A stretch of 64,000 nucleotides of DNA from Sphingobacterium spiritivorum (GTDB taxonomy: Bacteria > Bacteroidota > Bacteroidia > Sphingobacteriales > Sphingobacteriaceae), in assembly GCF_016724845.1 (NCBI RefSeq), contig NZ_CP068082.1, positions 3,844,001-3,908,000 of the forward strand. Reading direction: 5' to 3'. A model generated the notes under the pieces. The model did not search any database and was not told the DNA's origin. It worked only from the letters and a program-made list of their open reading frames with translations. Below, one piece after another: positions 45,965 to 55,645 of the stretch (within the stretch, counting starts at the first letter, position 1; the number at the start of each line of letters is the position of its first letter). Position numbers and translations under genes: made by a program.

Positions 45965-46303
45965 ATGGAAAAGGAAACAATGGTAGCTACTATAATCGTA
46001 GCATTTTGCTTAAGTACATTTTTATCCCTGTATTTCTACTGGCTGGCCAGACATAAAGAACGTATGGCACTTATCGAACGCGGTATGGATCTGAGTGATT
46101 TTTACAATAATAAACTCAAAGGCTCCAACTGGCTTAAAGTAGGGGTAGTAGTAGTGGCTTCAGCTGTAGGTTTATTGATTGTAGGAATTATTAGTGAATC
46201 CAAAGTCGAAATTCATTCAGATGCGATTCCAGTAGCTATAATAGGTATTTTTGGAGGAGCGGGTATGATCGTCGCAAATTACCTGGATAAAAGACCATCT
46301 TAA
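45965..46303 (+). CDS. DUF6249-type small inner-membrane protein
   Basis: This 112-residue protein has an N-terminal helix (TIIVAFCLSTFLSLYFYWLA), a conserved cytoplasmic loop RHKERMALIERGMDLSDFY, and two further helices (VGVVVVASAVGLLIVGII; IPVAIIGIFGGAGMIVANYL). The KERMALIERGMD segment is typical of DUF6249 proteins, which commonly sit beside ECF sigma factors in this phylum; function is unknown. It is the first gene of an apparent operon, with 8 bp to the sigma-factor gene. Confidence 0.85.
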   Translation: MEKETMVATIIVAFCLSTFLSLYFYWLARHKERMALIERGMDLSDFYNNKLKGSNWLKVGVVVVASAVGLLIVGIISESKVEIHSDAIPVAIIGIFGGAGMIVANYLDKRPS

Positions 46304-46311
46304 GATACCGG

Positions 46312-46848
46312 ATGGATCAGGTTTATATTGATAAAATATTAGCGGGAGACCGTGAGGCTTTCAGATATTTTCTGTCAACATATAAGGATATGGCCTTTTC
46401 CGTAGCAATCAGCATCGTAAAAAGTGAGGTTGTTGCGGAAGAGGTTGTTCAGGATGCTTTTGTGAGCTGTTATCATGCCTTGAAATCTTTTCAGGGAAAA
46501 TCCAAATTCAGCAGCTGGCTCTACAGGATTGTGGTTAATCATGCTTTTACCAGGCTGAGACGGATCAAGATAGAGTTTGTGCCTATATCCGAGCAGGACG
46601 AGTTGTCTGTGACCGATGAAGCTGCTCTATGGCAACTGGAGCAGAACGAGCAGGCTCAGCTGATTGAGGAGGCTTTGCAGCACTTACCCGTTAATGAAAG
46701 TCTGGCTTTAAGATTATTTTATCTGGAAGAAGAGAGTATAAAAGATGTATGTCAGATTACGGGATGGACGGAGTCCAATGCGAAGGTTATTTTACATCGC
46801 GCCCGCAAACGTATACATGGAATATTAAGTAAACTAATGAAATCGTAG
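46312..46848 (+). CDS. ECF-type RNA polymerase sigma factor
   Basis: This 178-residue sigma-70 protein has region 2 (MAFSVAISIVKSEVVAEEVV, QDAFVSCYHALKSFQGKSKF, SSWLYRIVVNHAFTRLRR) and region 4 (LPVNESLALRLFYLEEESIK, WTESNAKVILHRARKRI). There is no sigma-1 or sigma-3 region, so it is an ECF factor. It lies between a DUF6249 membrane protein and a small membrane protein that may hold it at the membrane. An ECF-like promoter upstream of the operon suggests autoregulation. No FecR-type anti-sigma or SusC receptor adjoins it, so it is not the usual Bacteroidota FecI-like type. Confidence 0.93.
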   Translation: MDQVYIDKILAGDREAFRYFLSTYKDMAFSVAISIVKSEVVAEEVVQDAFVSCYHALKSFQGKSKFSSWLYRIVVNHAFTRLRRIKIEFVPISEQDELSVTDEAALWQLEQNEQAQLIEEALQHLPVNESLALRLFYLEEESIKDVCQITGWTESNAKVILHRARKRIHGILSKLMKS

Positions 46849-46851
46849 AAT

Positions 46852-47193
46852 ATGGAAAAGGATCGTGATATTTTACAACAACTGATGAAGCAAAGTACTC
46901 CGAAAATGCCGTTTTCGGATTTTGAGGATCAGGTCATGGCCAGGATAGAGAAGCAGGAGATGGCTTCACCCGAGATCCTGAAGGTTAAGATGAAAGGAAT
47001 ATATTTCTTTCTTGCAGGAACGATATTCGGGCTTGTTATTAATTACGTTGCAGTAGGATATATGTATGAAATAAAATGGACAACTATTTCAAAAGAACAG
47101 ATAATGCTGTTCTCCCAGCTGATTTATGTAACACTGATATTATTGTTTTGCGACAGGATTATAAGGCTTTTCAGATTAAAACAGCATAGCTAA
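46852..47193 (+). CDS. Small membrane protein, candidate anti-sigma partner
   Basis: The start lies 3 bp after the sigma-factor stop. The 113-residue protein has a cytoplasmic N-terminus with the segment TPKMPFSDFEDQVMARI, often seen in proteins encoded beside Bacteroidota ECF sigma factors, and then two membrane helices (IYFFLAGTIFGLVINYVAVG; LFSQLIYVTLILLFCD). No classical ZAS zinc motif is present. It could sequester the sigma factor; this is inferred from position. Its end overlaps the end of the convergent TonB-receptor gene by 4 bp. Confidence 0.75.
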   Translation: MEKDRDILQQLMKQSTPKMPFSDFEDQVMARIEKQEMASPEILKVKMKGIYFFLAGTIFGLVINYVAVGYMYEIKWTTISKEQIMLFSQLIYVTLILLFCDRIIRLFRLKQHS

Positions 47194-49271
47194 TAAGAGA
47201 TTTTTAATCCTCCGTAATAATTTCTGCCCGGAGCTGCATTAAAAAAGCGATTGCCGAACGCATTGATGTCGTTACCCAGACTGTATTTCTGATCCAGAAT
47301 ATTATCAGCTCCGGCAAAGAATTGAATCTGTAATTTTCCGTTTATCGGACAGAGCCAAGCAAGTTTGGCCTGTAATAAATGATATTTAGTCCCGTAAGCG
47401 GTATTCGCATCGTTCAGCGGGATACGGGAAGTAAAGTTGTGCATGATATTCAGTTCTATGTGTTGTGCAAACTGAATATTTGCATGATTAACCCATATCC
47501 AGTCCGGGACAGCAGTAAGTTTGTTGCCTGAATAATCGTTTTCTCCTACCTGGTAAGCCTTGAATTTATAATCATTATAGGTCAGATTGCTGCTTAAAGA
47601 CAAACTCTGTACCCAGCCGGAGGTACGCGGAGCAATAAGATAGCCGGACAGAGAGGCTTCTAAGCCCTTCTGGTCGGTCTTTCCGGCATTCAGATAATAT
47701 TCTGCTCCGTTTTCCCGGATCTGTCTTATAATAGCATTATCCATCCGGTAATAATAGTAAGAAACATCCGCAATAACTCTTCGGTCTGCAGTTTCCCATC
47801 TGATGCCCGCTTCATAATTCGTTCCGGTTTCGGGATTCAGTTGTCGGTTGATTATGTTATCCGAAGAACGTACCTCTGCAATGGTAGGAGCGGATAATCC
47901 TTTGGATACTGAACTGCGTATAGCCATTTGAGGAGTGATAAGGTACGAAAGAGCAAACCTTGGCATCCAGGTGTTCTCAAAATCAATCTTTTCCCATTTA
48001 TCAGCAAGTACAGGGAATATATTCTGATAGGAAATAGTATTGTAATTAAGCCCCAGTGAACCTTCAAGGGTCAGTTTTTGAGCAACGAGTACCTGACCAC
48101 GTAAGAAATAGAAATGCTGGCCGTTTTTCAGATCATCCTTGGCCTGAGGATCAGTAGCTACGCCACCTTTGTTATTATAATTATCAATTTTATAACGTCC
48201 GTTTTGCGCTTCCAATCCAAGTTGCATTTGCCAATGTAACCGCTGATTGCTGTTGTCTGCATAAGAAAAGTAAGTGCGGATGCCCATATTCTTTTCATCA
48301 CGCTTTTCGTAATTGGTAATAAACGGATTTTTGATGTCCGAATGACTTCCGAATATACTGACAACGTGTGTCAGATGTGTCGTGATGTGGTATTGGTTAG
48401 AAAGACCTCCAAAAAATGTTTTGTTGTATATTCCAGCCTTTTGATCAGCCGCACCGGGATTTGGTCCTGCTGCAGGTCTGGCGAGTTTTGGATTTTCATC
48501 ATACTGTGCTTGTGTAAGGCCGCCGGGAGTTCTGTATCCCAGATCTGCATAGAATCCAATCGCTTTTAACTGTCCTTTATCAGAATAGTCCCATTGATGA
48601 GCAGTCTGTATAGTTTTTTTGTTTAATGCAGAGTTCTGGCGATACCCGTCACTACGGGTAAAACTTTGGTCCACCGCAAAACGGTAGTTAGGATTGACTT
48701 GCTGCTTTGTAGACAGTTGTTCCTGAAATAAACCGAAAGAGCCGCCCTGTAGCAGCAGAGAGCTGCCTGAGCCGGTGTCAAAGCCATTCGGAGCAATCGT
48801 AATCACCCCGCCTGAATTAGGCCCGTAGATAGATCCGTCAGGGCCCTTGAGTATATGTATACTGCTGACAGCCGCCGGATCTACCAGATTAAAATAGGTA
48901 TTTCCTCCGGCATCGGTTAACGGAAATTCATCGAGGTATATCTTGATGTTTCGTACTCCAAAAGGTGATCGGATAAGGCTGCCTCTCATCGCTAACCGGT
49001 AACTGCCCGGCGAACGCTCTTCCATACGGATACCAGGAACAGTATTGATCGCTGTCAAAAATGTAGTGTTATTCTGACTGGAAATAAGCCGGGAATCCAG
49101 CGTCTTTGCAGAGGAAGTAAGTGATAAAAGAGGTTGGTTGGCGAAATAAGCATTGATCTGTACCGGAGCAAGTCTGTTGAGAACGGTGTCTGTCAGTTTT
49201 GTTTCCTGAGCCACAAGTTGGTTGGTCAGGAAAAATAAACAAAGTGTACTCAAAGTCTGGTAAGATCGCAT
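47190..49271 (-). CDS. TonB-dependent outer-membrane receptor
   Basis: This 693-residue protein has a signal peptide (LCLFFLTNQLVAQE), a plug domain (about 35-160, TVPGIRMEERSPGSYRLAMR, HILKGPDGSIYGPNSGG) and a 22-strand barrel ending in an aromatic residue (LKISY), needed for BAM recognition. It lacks the N-terminal carboxypeptidase-regulatory domain of SusC-type receptors, so it resembles siderophore or metal-complex receptors of the FecA/FhuA kind. No ligand can be named. It lies 74 bp downstream of a second outer-membrane barrel gene. Confidence 0.9.
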   Translation of the reverse strand: MRSYQTLSTLCLFFLTNQLVAQETKLTDTVLNRLAPVQINAYFANQPLLSLTSSAKTLDSRLISSQNNTTFLTAINTVPGIRMEERSPGSYRLAMRGSLIRSPFGVRNIKIYLDEFPLTDAGGNTYFNLVDPAAVSSIHILKGPDGSIYGPNSGGVITIAPNGFDTGSGSSLLLQGGSFGLFQEQLSTKQQVNPNYRFAVDQSFTRSDGYRQNSALNKKTIQTAHQWDYSDKGQLKAIGFYADLGYRTPGGLTQAQYDENPKLARPAAGPNPGAADQKAGIYNKTFFGGLSNQYHITTHLTHVVSIFGSHSDIKNPFITNYEKRDEKNMGIRTYFSYADNSNQRLHWQMQLGLEAQNGRYKIDNYNNKGGVATDPQAKDDLKNGQHFYFLRGQVLVAQKLTLEGSLGLNYNTISYQNIFPVLADKWEKIDFENTWMPRFALSYLITPQMAIRSSVSKGLSAPTIAEVRSSDNIINRQLNPETGTNYEAGIRWETADRRVIADVSYYYYRMDNAIIRQIRENGAEYYLNAGKTDQKGLEASLSGYLIAPRTSGWVQSLSLSSNLTYNDYKFKAYQVGENDYSGNKLTAVPDWIWVNHANIQFAQHIELNIMHNFTSRIPLNDANTAYGTKYHLLQAKLAWLCPINGKLQIQFFAGADNILDQKYSLGNDINAFGNRFFNAAPGRNYYGGLKISY

Positions 49272-49345
49272 ACTGTTTTCGGTTTAGCAGTCGCTAAAAT
49301 AGTAAAAACAAGGCATAATCTTAAAGTTGCCTATTGATTGCAGGA

Positions 49346-50647
49346 TTAAAATGCTTCATTAAGACCTAAGAAAAAGCCTCTGTTTCCATATTTTCCGAAA
49401 GCATAGTCCAGACAGAGGTTTGTTCGGGTTGCTTTATTAAATAAAACACGGAGTCCGGCACCTCCACCGGGTTCCCAGCGCTGAAACAGGCGGGTGCCGA
49501 TCTCGTCGCTTGCAGACTGTATATTAAGAAATGTCACGCCGCTCAGGAATTTGTTTTTCGTAATCGGAAAGCGGTATTCCACTTCTGAGTAAGCAAAAGA
49601 TATACCCTTGAAATAGCCTATAGTATAGCCCCGTCCTGTTCTGACATTTGTATCTTTCCCTGTTCCGGGAAGATCAAAGTAGGGTAGTGTTCCACTGAGT
49701 TTATAAGATCCCCAGTACCAGAATCCTAGTACGTGCTCCGGATTTTTCTTAGATAAACTAAAGTATTTTCTGAAATCTGTTACCAATTGTACAGCGTTCT
49801 TTGAACTTCCCATCCAGGTCTGATTGACACGTATACCTACATCGGAGTATATACCGCTGTAAGCCCTGTTCGGATTATCCCGGGTCATGTACTGCACATT
49901 GAACAGTAGTCCGTTGGAGTTGTATTTTTTTGGATTAAAGCCGTGTTTTTCGCTGTACAAAGAGGGCGGCGTAGGACCGTTGACTAATTGCGGTTCCTCT
50001 ATTTTCCTGCGAAGATCGAATGATACTCCTGCACCCAGAAATAATCCGTGGGCAACCTGACGGTAGACCTTTTCATTGAAAATATAAGAATTGTATCGTG
50101 ATCCGAATATTTTGCGGTCAGGGTTAGCAATAACGCGCTCTTCTTCAGTCGTCCATGCATTCATATTCATCCCTATACCGGCATCAGGTGCAACCATGTG
50201 AACAGCCGCCAGACTTCCCTGAAAATTCCAGGTATTGCCCGGTGTAAACACATTATGGCTCAGGTAGAACACCATAATACCTTTTGTAGTGATAGAAGCT
50301 GAAGTGGCTGCGACTGACATAGTGGTATTGGGGTGGTTGCCTAATACCTTACCGGCTACGGCTTTTACTCCTCCCTGTGCCCCGATAGTCGGATTATAGG
50401 CAACATTAGGCATCAAAGTTATGGGAGAACGTCGTTTAGAACGGTCCGGTTTGCGTTTGGGATGAAGAATAGTCCGAAACAGATCACTGATATCATAGTG
50501 ATCCTGATAAGGAGAAGCTGTTTTTAAGCTGTCTGTGCCAGCCAATGTGTCTTTGCGCAGTCTTACCGTGCTGGTTGTATCATGCTGAGCAAACGAATAC
50601 GATATATGAAACAACAGAAAAGTGAATATAAGAGCTACTCGCTGCAT
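49346..50647 (-). CDS. BamA/Omp85-like surface-antigen barrel protein
   Basis: The start at 50647 (MQRVALIFTFLLFHISY) is chosen over a much longer open frame; it gives 433 residues with a signal peptide ending near SYSFAQ. A short polar N-terminus (20-90) is followed by barrel strands and a C-terminal half typical of the bacterial surface antigen (D15) domain, including RFPITKNKFLSGVTFLNIQS, WEPGGGAGLRVLFNKATRTN and the terminal strand NRGFFLGLNEAF. No POTRA repeats are seen, so it is not BamA itself. Its role may be secretion of a lipid or adhesin partner, or structural. Confidence 0.75.
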   Translation of the reverse strand: MQRVALIFTFLLFHISYSFAQHDTTSTVRLRKDTLAGTDSLKTASPYQDHYDISDLFRTILHPKRKPDRSKRRSPITLMPNVAYNPTIGAQGGVKAVAGKVLGNHPNTTMSVAATSASITTKGIMVFYLSHNVFTPGNTWNFQGSLAAVHMVAPDAGIGMNMNAWTTEEERVIANPDRKIFGSRYNSYIFNEKVYRQVAHGLFLGAGVSFDLRRKIEEPQLVNGPTPPSLYSEKHGFNPKKYNSNGLLFNVQYMTRDNPNRAYSGIYSDVGIRVNQTWMGSSKNAVQLVTDFRKYFSLSKKNPEHVLGFWYWGSYKLSGTLPYFDLPGTGKDTNVRTGRGYTIGYFKGISFAYSEVEYRFPITKNKFLSGVTFLNIQSASDEIGTRLFQRWEPGGGAGLRVLFNKATRTNLCLDYAFGKYGNRGFFLGLNEAF

Positions 50648-50803
50648 ACTTAGCTGTATTTTTTGGATGTGAGGGTGAAAAATAATGCACGGTTTTTTCA
50701 CGGACTTTTTGTTTAAATAGATATAAATAATATGATTTCCATTATGTACAACAACTGATATGATATTTGGTTTATGGTTTGGTAAAATTCTGAAGCAAAT
50801 AAA

Positions 50804-50833
50804 AAAGCCGGTACATTGCAATGTACCGGCTTT
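50804..50833 (-). terminator. Terminator after accA
   Basis: A 14-bp stem (AAAGCCGGTACATT / AATGTACCGGCTTT) with a 2-nt loop is followed by six T on the minus strand, 23 bp after the accA stop. Confidence 0.85.
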
Positions 50834-50855
50834 CTGTTTGTGTATGTAGTATCTG

Positions 50856-51809
50856 TTATTCTACGACGTAACCCATTTTACTGAATTTGTCGATTCTTTC
50901 CTGTACTAATACTTCAGCTGTCTTCGCTTTAAGGACCGCCAGATCAGAAAGGATTTTAGTTTTTACATTTTCAGCTGCAATAGCAGGTGCCTGATGTGCT
51001 CCGCCCATTGGTTCAGCAATGATGCCGTCAATCAGACCATTTCCAAGCATGTCTTCAGCCGTTAATTTTAGTGCTTCTGCTGCTCGCTCTTTGTGATCCC
51101 AGCTTCTCCATAGAATAGATGAACAAGACTCTGGTGAAATGACCGAATACCAGGTGTTTTGAAGCATATATACGCGGTCACCTATACCAATACCCAATGC
51201 TCCGCCGGAAGCGCCTTCACCGATTACAATACAGATAACAGGCACTTTTAATACAGACATTTCAAGCAAGTTGCGGGCAATAGCTTCTCCCTGACCTCTT
51301 TCTTCTGCCTCTAAACCCGGGTAAGCACCCATAGTATCGATAAGCGTAATAACCGGCTTATTAAATTTTTCAGCCATTTTCATCAGACGCAAAGCTTTGC
51401 GGTATCCCTCGGGATTTGCCATTCCAAAGTTGCGGAACTGACGTTCCTTGGTGTTTTTTCCTTTTTGATGGCCGATAACCATTACAGGTTCGCCGCCGAT
51501 AGAAGCAAATCCGCCAACTATAGCCTTATCATCCTTTACATTGCGATCGCCATGCAGTTCGATAAACTCCTCACAAATCATCTCGATATAATCGAAAGTC
51601 TGCGGACGCTCAGGATGACGTGACATCTGTACCTTCTGCCAGCCAGTCATATTGTTATAGATCTGCAGTTTGGTTTCTTCCAGTTTTGCTTCCAGATCCT
51701 GGATAGTCGCACTCATGTCGACCTTGGTCTTTTCAGCTACCTGATTTACTTTCTCTATCTGTGTTTGCAGATCTGCAATAGGTTTTTCAAAATCAAAAGT
51801 TGTTTCCAT
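50856..51809 (-). CDS. accA: Acetyl-CoA carboxylase carboxyltransferase subunit alpha
   Basis: This 317-residue protein carries out the carboxyl transfer from biotin to acetyl-CoA in fatty-acid synthesis with AccD. Landmarks are an N-terminal coiled helix, MTGWQKVQMSRHPERPQTFD, IGHQKGKNTKERQFRNFGM, GAYPGLEAEERGQGEAIARN and VIGEGASGGALGIGIGDRV. Length matches the family. Monocistronic, with its own terminator. Confidence 0.96.
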   Translation of the reverse strand: METTFDFEKPIADLQTQIEKVNQVAEKTKVDMSATIQDLEAKLEETKLQIYNNMTGWQKVQMSRHPERPQTFDYIEMICEEFIELHGDRNVKDDKAIVGGFASIGGEPVMVIGHQKGKNTKERQFRNFGMANPEGYRKALRLMKMAEKFNKPVITLIDTMGAYPGLEAEERGQGEAIARNLLEMSVLKVPVICIVIGEGASGGALGIGIGDRVYMLQNTWYSVISPESCSSILWRSWDHKERAAEALKLTAEDMLGNGLIDGIIAEPMGGAHQAPAIAAENVKTKILSDLAVLKAKTAEVLVQERIDKFSKMGYVVE

Positions 51810-51980
51810 GTACTTTTATGAAAAATTAGAGGGCTAAGGTAAGGGTATTTTTAGGTATTTTAAAATTTTAGTAGACATTCCTCTGACACGCCATATGAAT
51901 ATCATTTGTTATTTTTGTCTCATCCAAAGTAACATTAATGTTTTTGTAAGCATCTATACTATTTGGTTTATTTTACTGCT

Positions 51981-54164
51981 ATGATGAAATATTACTATCT
52001 CCTGATAACCTGCATGTTGCTGGTATCTAATACATTGAAAGCGGATACTTATCCGGAAGTTGTATTCGATAATAGTCTTGTAGGAGGGAGTTATGCAAAG
52101 AGTTTAGTCCGTTATTCCGGTGGTAGCTGGGTCGAGAATGTACGCAATCATCTGTTGGTATCGGACACGCTTTTTTTTACTCCCGGTAACGCTTTGTCTC
52201 TCAAATACCACAGTTCTGCAACCGGAAGCTGGGAAGCAGATATCTTATATAGCCGTCAAAAGTTTTTTTATCAGGTTTCTAAAAAGGATGTTTTGGTATT
52301 TAAAATGTATGTACAGACTGCATCTACCAAAATCGAGGAATTGCCGGATGTTGTCCTGAAACAGGGATTTAAACAAAGTGAACCTGTTTCATTGGCACAC
52401 TTTATTGATGATTTTGAGCCTAATATGTGGGTCAATGTAGAAATTCCGGTAGATAAGATTAAGGGATTTGAAGAAGGTGCTATACGGTCTGTAAGTTTTG
52501 TGCAGAGAAATGCTTCTAACAAGACACATCATATCCTGTTGGATCAGATTGAATTTTTACCCAAAAATCCGTCCAGTGTTAAATTGTCTTCACCCGCAAT
52601 CTTATCGGAAGCAAAAGCCTATGATAAACAAGTGCTGCTGAGCTGGCAATTGCCACTGACACCTAGTATACGCTATATCAAGATCTACCGCTCCACAGAT
52701 AAGGAAAACTTTGAACCTGTAGCCATCCGCCCGATTCAGATGCAAAGTTGTCTGGATCGTGTTCCAGAAATAGACAAAACCTATTATTATAAGATTGCCT
52801 GGGTAGATTACGATTACATAGAGTCCCCTTTTTCCGCTGTCAAAGAGGTGAAGACAAAGAAATTGTCTGACGAGGAACTGCTCAATGTGGTACAGGCTGC
52901 TCATGTAAATTATTTCCTGGAAAACTATGATTTTAACAGTGGTATGTATATGCCTTACCGCCGTAAGGATAAAGCAATTGTTTCCGTAAGAGAATCGGGG
53001 TATGCTGCACTGGCCTTAATTGTCGGAGCAGAAAGAAAATTTGTGAACAGGAATGTCGTATTGGCCCGGTTCACAAAAATGGTGAACTTTCTAAAGAAAG
53101 TACAACACAAAGACGGTGTTTTTCCGGAGTACTTTGACGGAAGAACCGGTTTGCCGGAATACAGACAACATATACCTAAATATAGTCTTACAGCAACTAC
53201 GGCCATGATGGAAGCTTTACTTATTGCAAGACAATATTTTTTTAAAGAAGATGTAGCAGAAGAAAAAGCTCTTCGTGAGAATATTACAGCATTATGGGAG
53301 CGGATAGATTGGAAAGTATTCTCTTCAGGAGAACATAATAATGTGCTGTGGGATAGCTGGTCTCCGGTAGACAGCACCAGAAGATCACATATATTAGGTG
53401 GTTTTAACAGCAGTCTCAATACGTATTTACTGGCGATATCATCTCCCACACACCCTGTTTCTATGGATGCCTATACATTTGGTTTTGGCAATGTCCATGT
53501 ACACAGTAATCAATTGCCGACCTATTTTTCAAGATTCGTAGTTGGGGAAACTTCCCCATCAGACTCGGTTTCTGTAGAGGAGCATGCATCAGATACTTCA
53601 CAGACACTATGGTCAAGATCTATTATCCGAGATACCGTAGAGTATGGTCTGCAGACCAAAGTGCCCGATATAGGTGTTCCGCTTGTAGATGTGTATCGTA
53701 TGTTCTACACGTTAGATCCAAGAGATAAAAAAGATTCCTTACTGGATTACAATACAGAAGTTCGCAATATGATCCGTATTGCCAAAAGAAGAGATAATGA
53801 AATGGGTGTAGGAACGGCATTTTCGGATGTATGGGGATATTATACTGTAAAGGATACAGTTTCTTTAACTCGTATCAATCCTGCTGTAGGTCCGTCAGCA
53901 CTGTTTATCGATAAAGAGATCGGTATGAAAGCTATGAAAACGCTGTACGAGAAATATGCTGATATTCTGTTTACAGAATATGGATTCAGAGCATGGTTAG
54001 ATCTTAAAGATAATGATGTGTCTGATGAGTACCTGGCTGTCAATCAGGCTACAGTAGCTATTATGATTGAAAATTCCCGTTCAGGATTGATATGGGAGTT
54101 GTACAAGGAGATACCGGAGATTAAGGTAGTGACAGATAAACTGTTTAAGACGAAGAAAAAATGA
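51981..54164 (+). CDS. Exported glycoamylase-like (PF10091/GH144-type) protein with N-terminal sandwich and FnIII domains
   Basis: The start at 51981 (MMKYYYLLITCMLLV) gives 727 residues with a signal peptide. Residues 20-200 form a beta-sandwich resembling a carbohydrate-binding module. Residues 210-300 form a fibronectin-III-like domain (AYDKQVLLSWQLPLTPSIRY). Residues about 305-720 are the alpha/alpha-barrel glycoamylase-like domain, with RESGYAALALIVGAERKF, FLKKVQHKDGVFPEYFDGRT, ITALWERIDWKVF and FGFGNVHVHSNQLP. Characterised relatives act on beta-1,2-glucans (GH144/GH162), but the acidic catalytic residues cannot be located surely here. It overlaps ygiD by 4 bp (ATGA). Confidence 0.75.
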   Translation: MMKYYYLLITCMLLVSNTLKADTYPEVVFDNSLVGGSYAKSLVRYSGGSWVENVRNHLLVSDTLFFTPGNALSLKYHSSATGSWEADILYSRQKFFYQVSKKDVLVFKMYVQTASTKIEELPDVVLKQGFKQSEPVSLAHFIDDFEPNMWVNVEIPVDKIKGFEEGAIRSVSFVQRNASNKTHHILLDQIEFLPKNPSSVKLSSPAILSEAKAYDKQVLLSWQLPLTPSIRYIKIYRSTDKENFEPVAIRPIQMQSCLDRVPEIDKTYYYKIAWVDYDYIESPFSAVKEVKTKKLSDEELLNVVQAAHVNYFLENYDFNSGMYMPYRRKDKAIVSVRESGYAALALIVGAERKFVNRNVVLARFTKMVNFLKKVQHKDGVFPEYFDGRTGLPEYRQHIPKYSLTATTAMMEALLIARQYFFKEDVAEEKALRENITALWERIDWKVFSSGEHNNVLWDSWSPVDSTRRSHILGGFNSSLNTYLLAISSPTHPVSMDAYTFGFGNVHVHSNQLPTYFSRFVVGETSPSDSVSVEEHASDTSQTLWSRSIIRDTVEYGLQTKVPDIGVPLVDVYRMFYTLDPRDKKDSLLDYNTEVRNMIRIAKRRDNEMGVGTAFSDVWGYYTVKDTVSLTRINPAVGPSALFIDKEIGMKAMKTLYEKYADILFTEYGFRAWLDLKDNDVSDEYLAVNQATVAIMIENSRSGLIWELYKEIPEIKVVTDKLFKTKKK

Positions 54165-54994
54165 TAAGTGGATTAAAGGATCTGAAAAATCTTTCGGATA
54201 GTCTCCGAACACAGTCTAAGTTAATGCCTGTGCTTTTTGTCGGTCATGGCTCCCCGATGAACGGGATTGAAGACAATGAATTCTCCAGAAACTGGAGCAA
54301 TATGGCGAAAGAAATTCCGCAGCCTCAGGCTGTATTAGTCATTTCGGCACACTGGTATACCGATAGCACAAAAGTGACGGCTATGGAAAAACCAAAAACC
54401 ATTCATGACTTTTATGGATTTCCGAAAGAACTGTTTGCTGTAACATATCCTGCTCCCGGAAGTCCTGAACTGGCCATGGAGACAAAATCGCTGATTTCGC
54501 ATACACAGGTCGAACTGGATCATGATTGGGGACTGGATCACGGAACCTGGACAGTGGTCAGATATATGTATCCCGATGCACAGATACCCGTGTTACAACT
54601 GAGTATTGATTACCGCCAACATCCGTCCTGGCATTATGAGCTTGGGAAAGAATTACTGGCTTTGCGTAAAAAAGGAGTGTTGATTATCGGAAGCGGTAAT
54701 ATGGTGCATAATCTTCGCATGGTTTCATGGGATATGATTCATGGAGGTGGATACGACTGGGCGTACCAGATGAACGATACATTCAAGAAACTGATTGAAA
54801 GTAAAGAGCATCAGAAACTGATTCGGTATGATGAACTTGGTTCAGGAGCAATGCTTGCGATCCCTACTCCGGAGCACTATCTGCCTTTGCTGTACAGCTT
54901 ATCTTTACAACAATCCAATGAAGGAGTATCGTTTTTTAATGATAAGCTGGTAGGAGGCTCGTTGAATATGACCTCTCTTAAAATCTCGCAATAG
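54161..54994 (+). CDS. ygiD: Extradiol ring-opening dioxygenase YgiD family
   Basis: This 277-residue protein has the LigB-fold zinc or iron ligands seen in YgiD: H29 (VGHGSPMNG), H64 (ISAHWYTDS) and H121/H127 (HDWGLDHGTWTV), with VIGSGNMVHNL further on. E. coli YgiD cleaves 4,5-DOPA in vitro; natural substrate is uncertain. The start overlaps the upstream gene; an internal start at MPVLFVGHG is possible. The link to the glycosidase is probably only transcriptional. Confidence 0.88.
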   Translation: MISGLKDLKNLSDSLRTQSKLMPVLFVGHGSPMNGIEDNEFSRNWSNMAKEIPQPQAVLVISAHWYTDSTKVTAMEKPKTIHDFYGFPKELFAVTYPAPGSPELAMETKSLISHTQVELDHDWGLDHGTWTVVRYMYPDAQIPVLQLSIDYRQHPSWHYELGKELLALRKKGVLIIGSGNMVHNLRMVSWDMIHGGGYDWAYQMNDTFKKLIESKEHQKLIRYDELGSGAMLAIPTPEHYLPLLYSLSLQQSNEGVSFFNDKLVGGSLNMTSLKISQ

Positions 54995-55075
54995 ACAGGA
55001 ATTAATTGAGGAATTACGCTATTTTTGCTATATTTATCGAACAAAATCATAAAATTCAAAAGAATTAATCATTTC

Positions 55076-55597
55076 ATGAAGCAATTAAACATATTTACGC
55101 TGATTTTATTTTGTGCTGTTACCTTATTCTCCTGTAAGCAACAGGCGCTCACAGTTAATCCCGGTGCAGTACTTTCAAAAGACGGTACAGATGACGGGTT
55201 GAAAAACGTCAAGGAAGAATTTAAAGATGCTTCCAGAACAGAAGAGGGAATCAAATTTTCGTTGTCATCTGACTTTTTATTCCCGACTAACTCTTCTTAC
55301 CTGACAGATAAATCCAAAGGAGAACTGAGTAAACTGGCCAAATTACTGAAAGATAATTCCAAAACAAAAATCCGTGTAGACGGACATACCGATGCAACTG
55401 GTACACCGGAATATAATCTATGGTTGTCTGATAAAAGAGCGGTTTCCGTTAAGAAATTTTTAGTAGACTCCGGAATCTCTGAAAGCCGTATTACCACTAA
55501 AGGTATCGGACAGGCAAAACCTGTAGCAGATAATAAAACTCCGGAAGGCCGTCAGATGAACAGACGTGTAGAAGTCGTGTTACTGAATCAGAAGTAA
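55076..55597 (+). CDS. OmpA-family peptidoglycan-binding lipoprotein
   Basis: The ATG at 55076 gives 173 residues. A lipobox (FCAVTLFSCKQ, lipidated C20) is followed by an OmpA C-terminal domain from about residue 60: VDGHTDATGTPEYN, LWLSDKRAVSVKKFL, GIGQAKPVADN and the NRRVEVVL signature. This domain binds diaminopimelate in peptidoglycan. It is probably an outer-membrane tether; a terminator follows 20 bp after the stop. Confidence 0.92.
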   Translation: MKQLNIFTLILFCAVTLFSCKQQALTVNPGAVLSKDGTDDGLKNVKEEFKDASRTEEGIKFSLSSDFLFPTNSSYLTDKSKGELSKLAKLLKDNSKTKIRVDGHTDATGTPEYNLWLSDKRAVSVKKFLVDSGISESRITTKGIGQAKPVADNKTPEGRQMNRRVEVVLLNQK

Positions 55598-55617
55598 CAA
55601 GTAAAGATATAAAATCC

Positions 55618-55645
55618 AAGGGCAGTTGAAAAACTGCCCTTTTTT
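55618..55645 (+). terminator. Terminator after the OmpA lipoprotein gene
   Basis: A 10-bp stem (AAGGGCAGTT / AACTGCCCTT) with a 4-nt loop is followed by T. Confidence 0.85.

Noticed and set aside
52955..53449. 164-codon minus-strand frame opposite the glycoamylase-like gene
   Set aside because: The plus-strand frame has clear signal, domain motifs and operon context; the antisense product has none.
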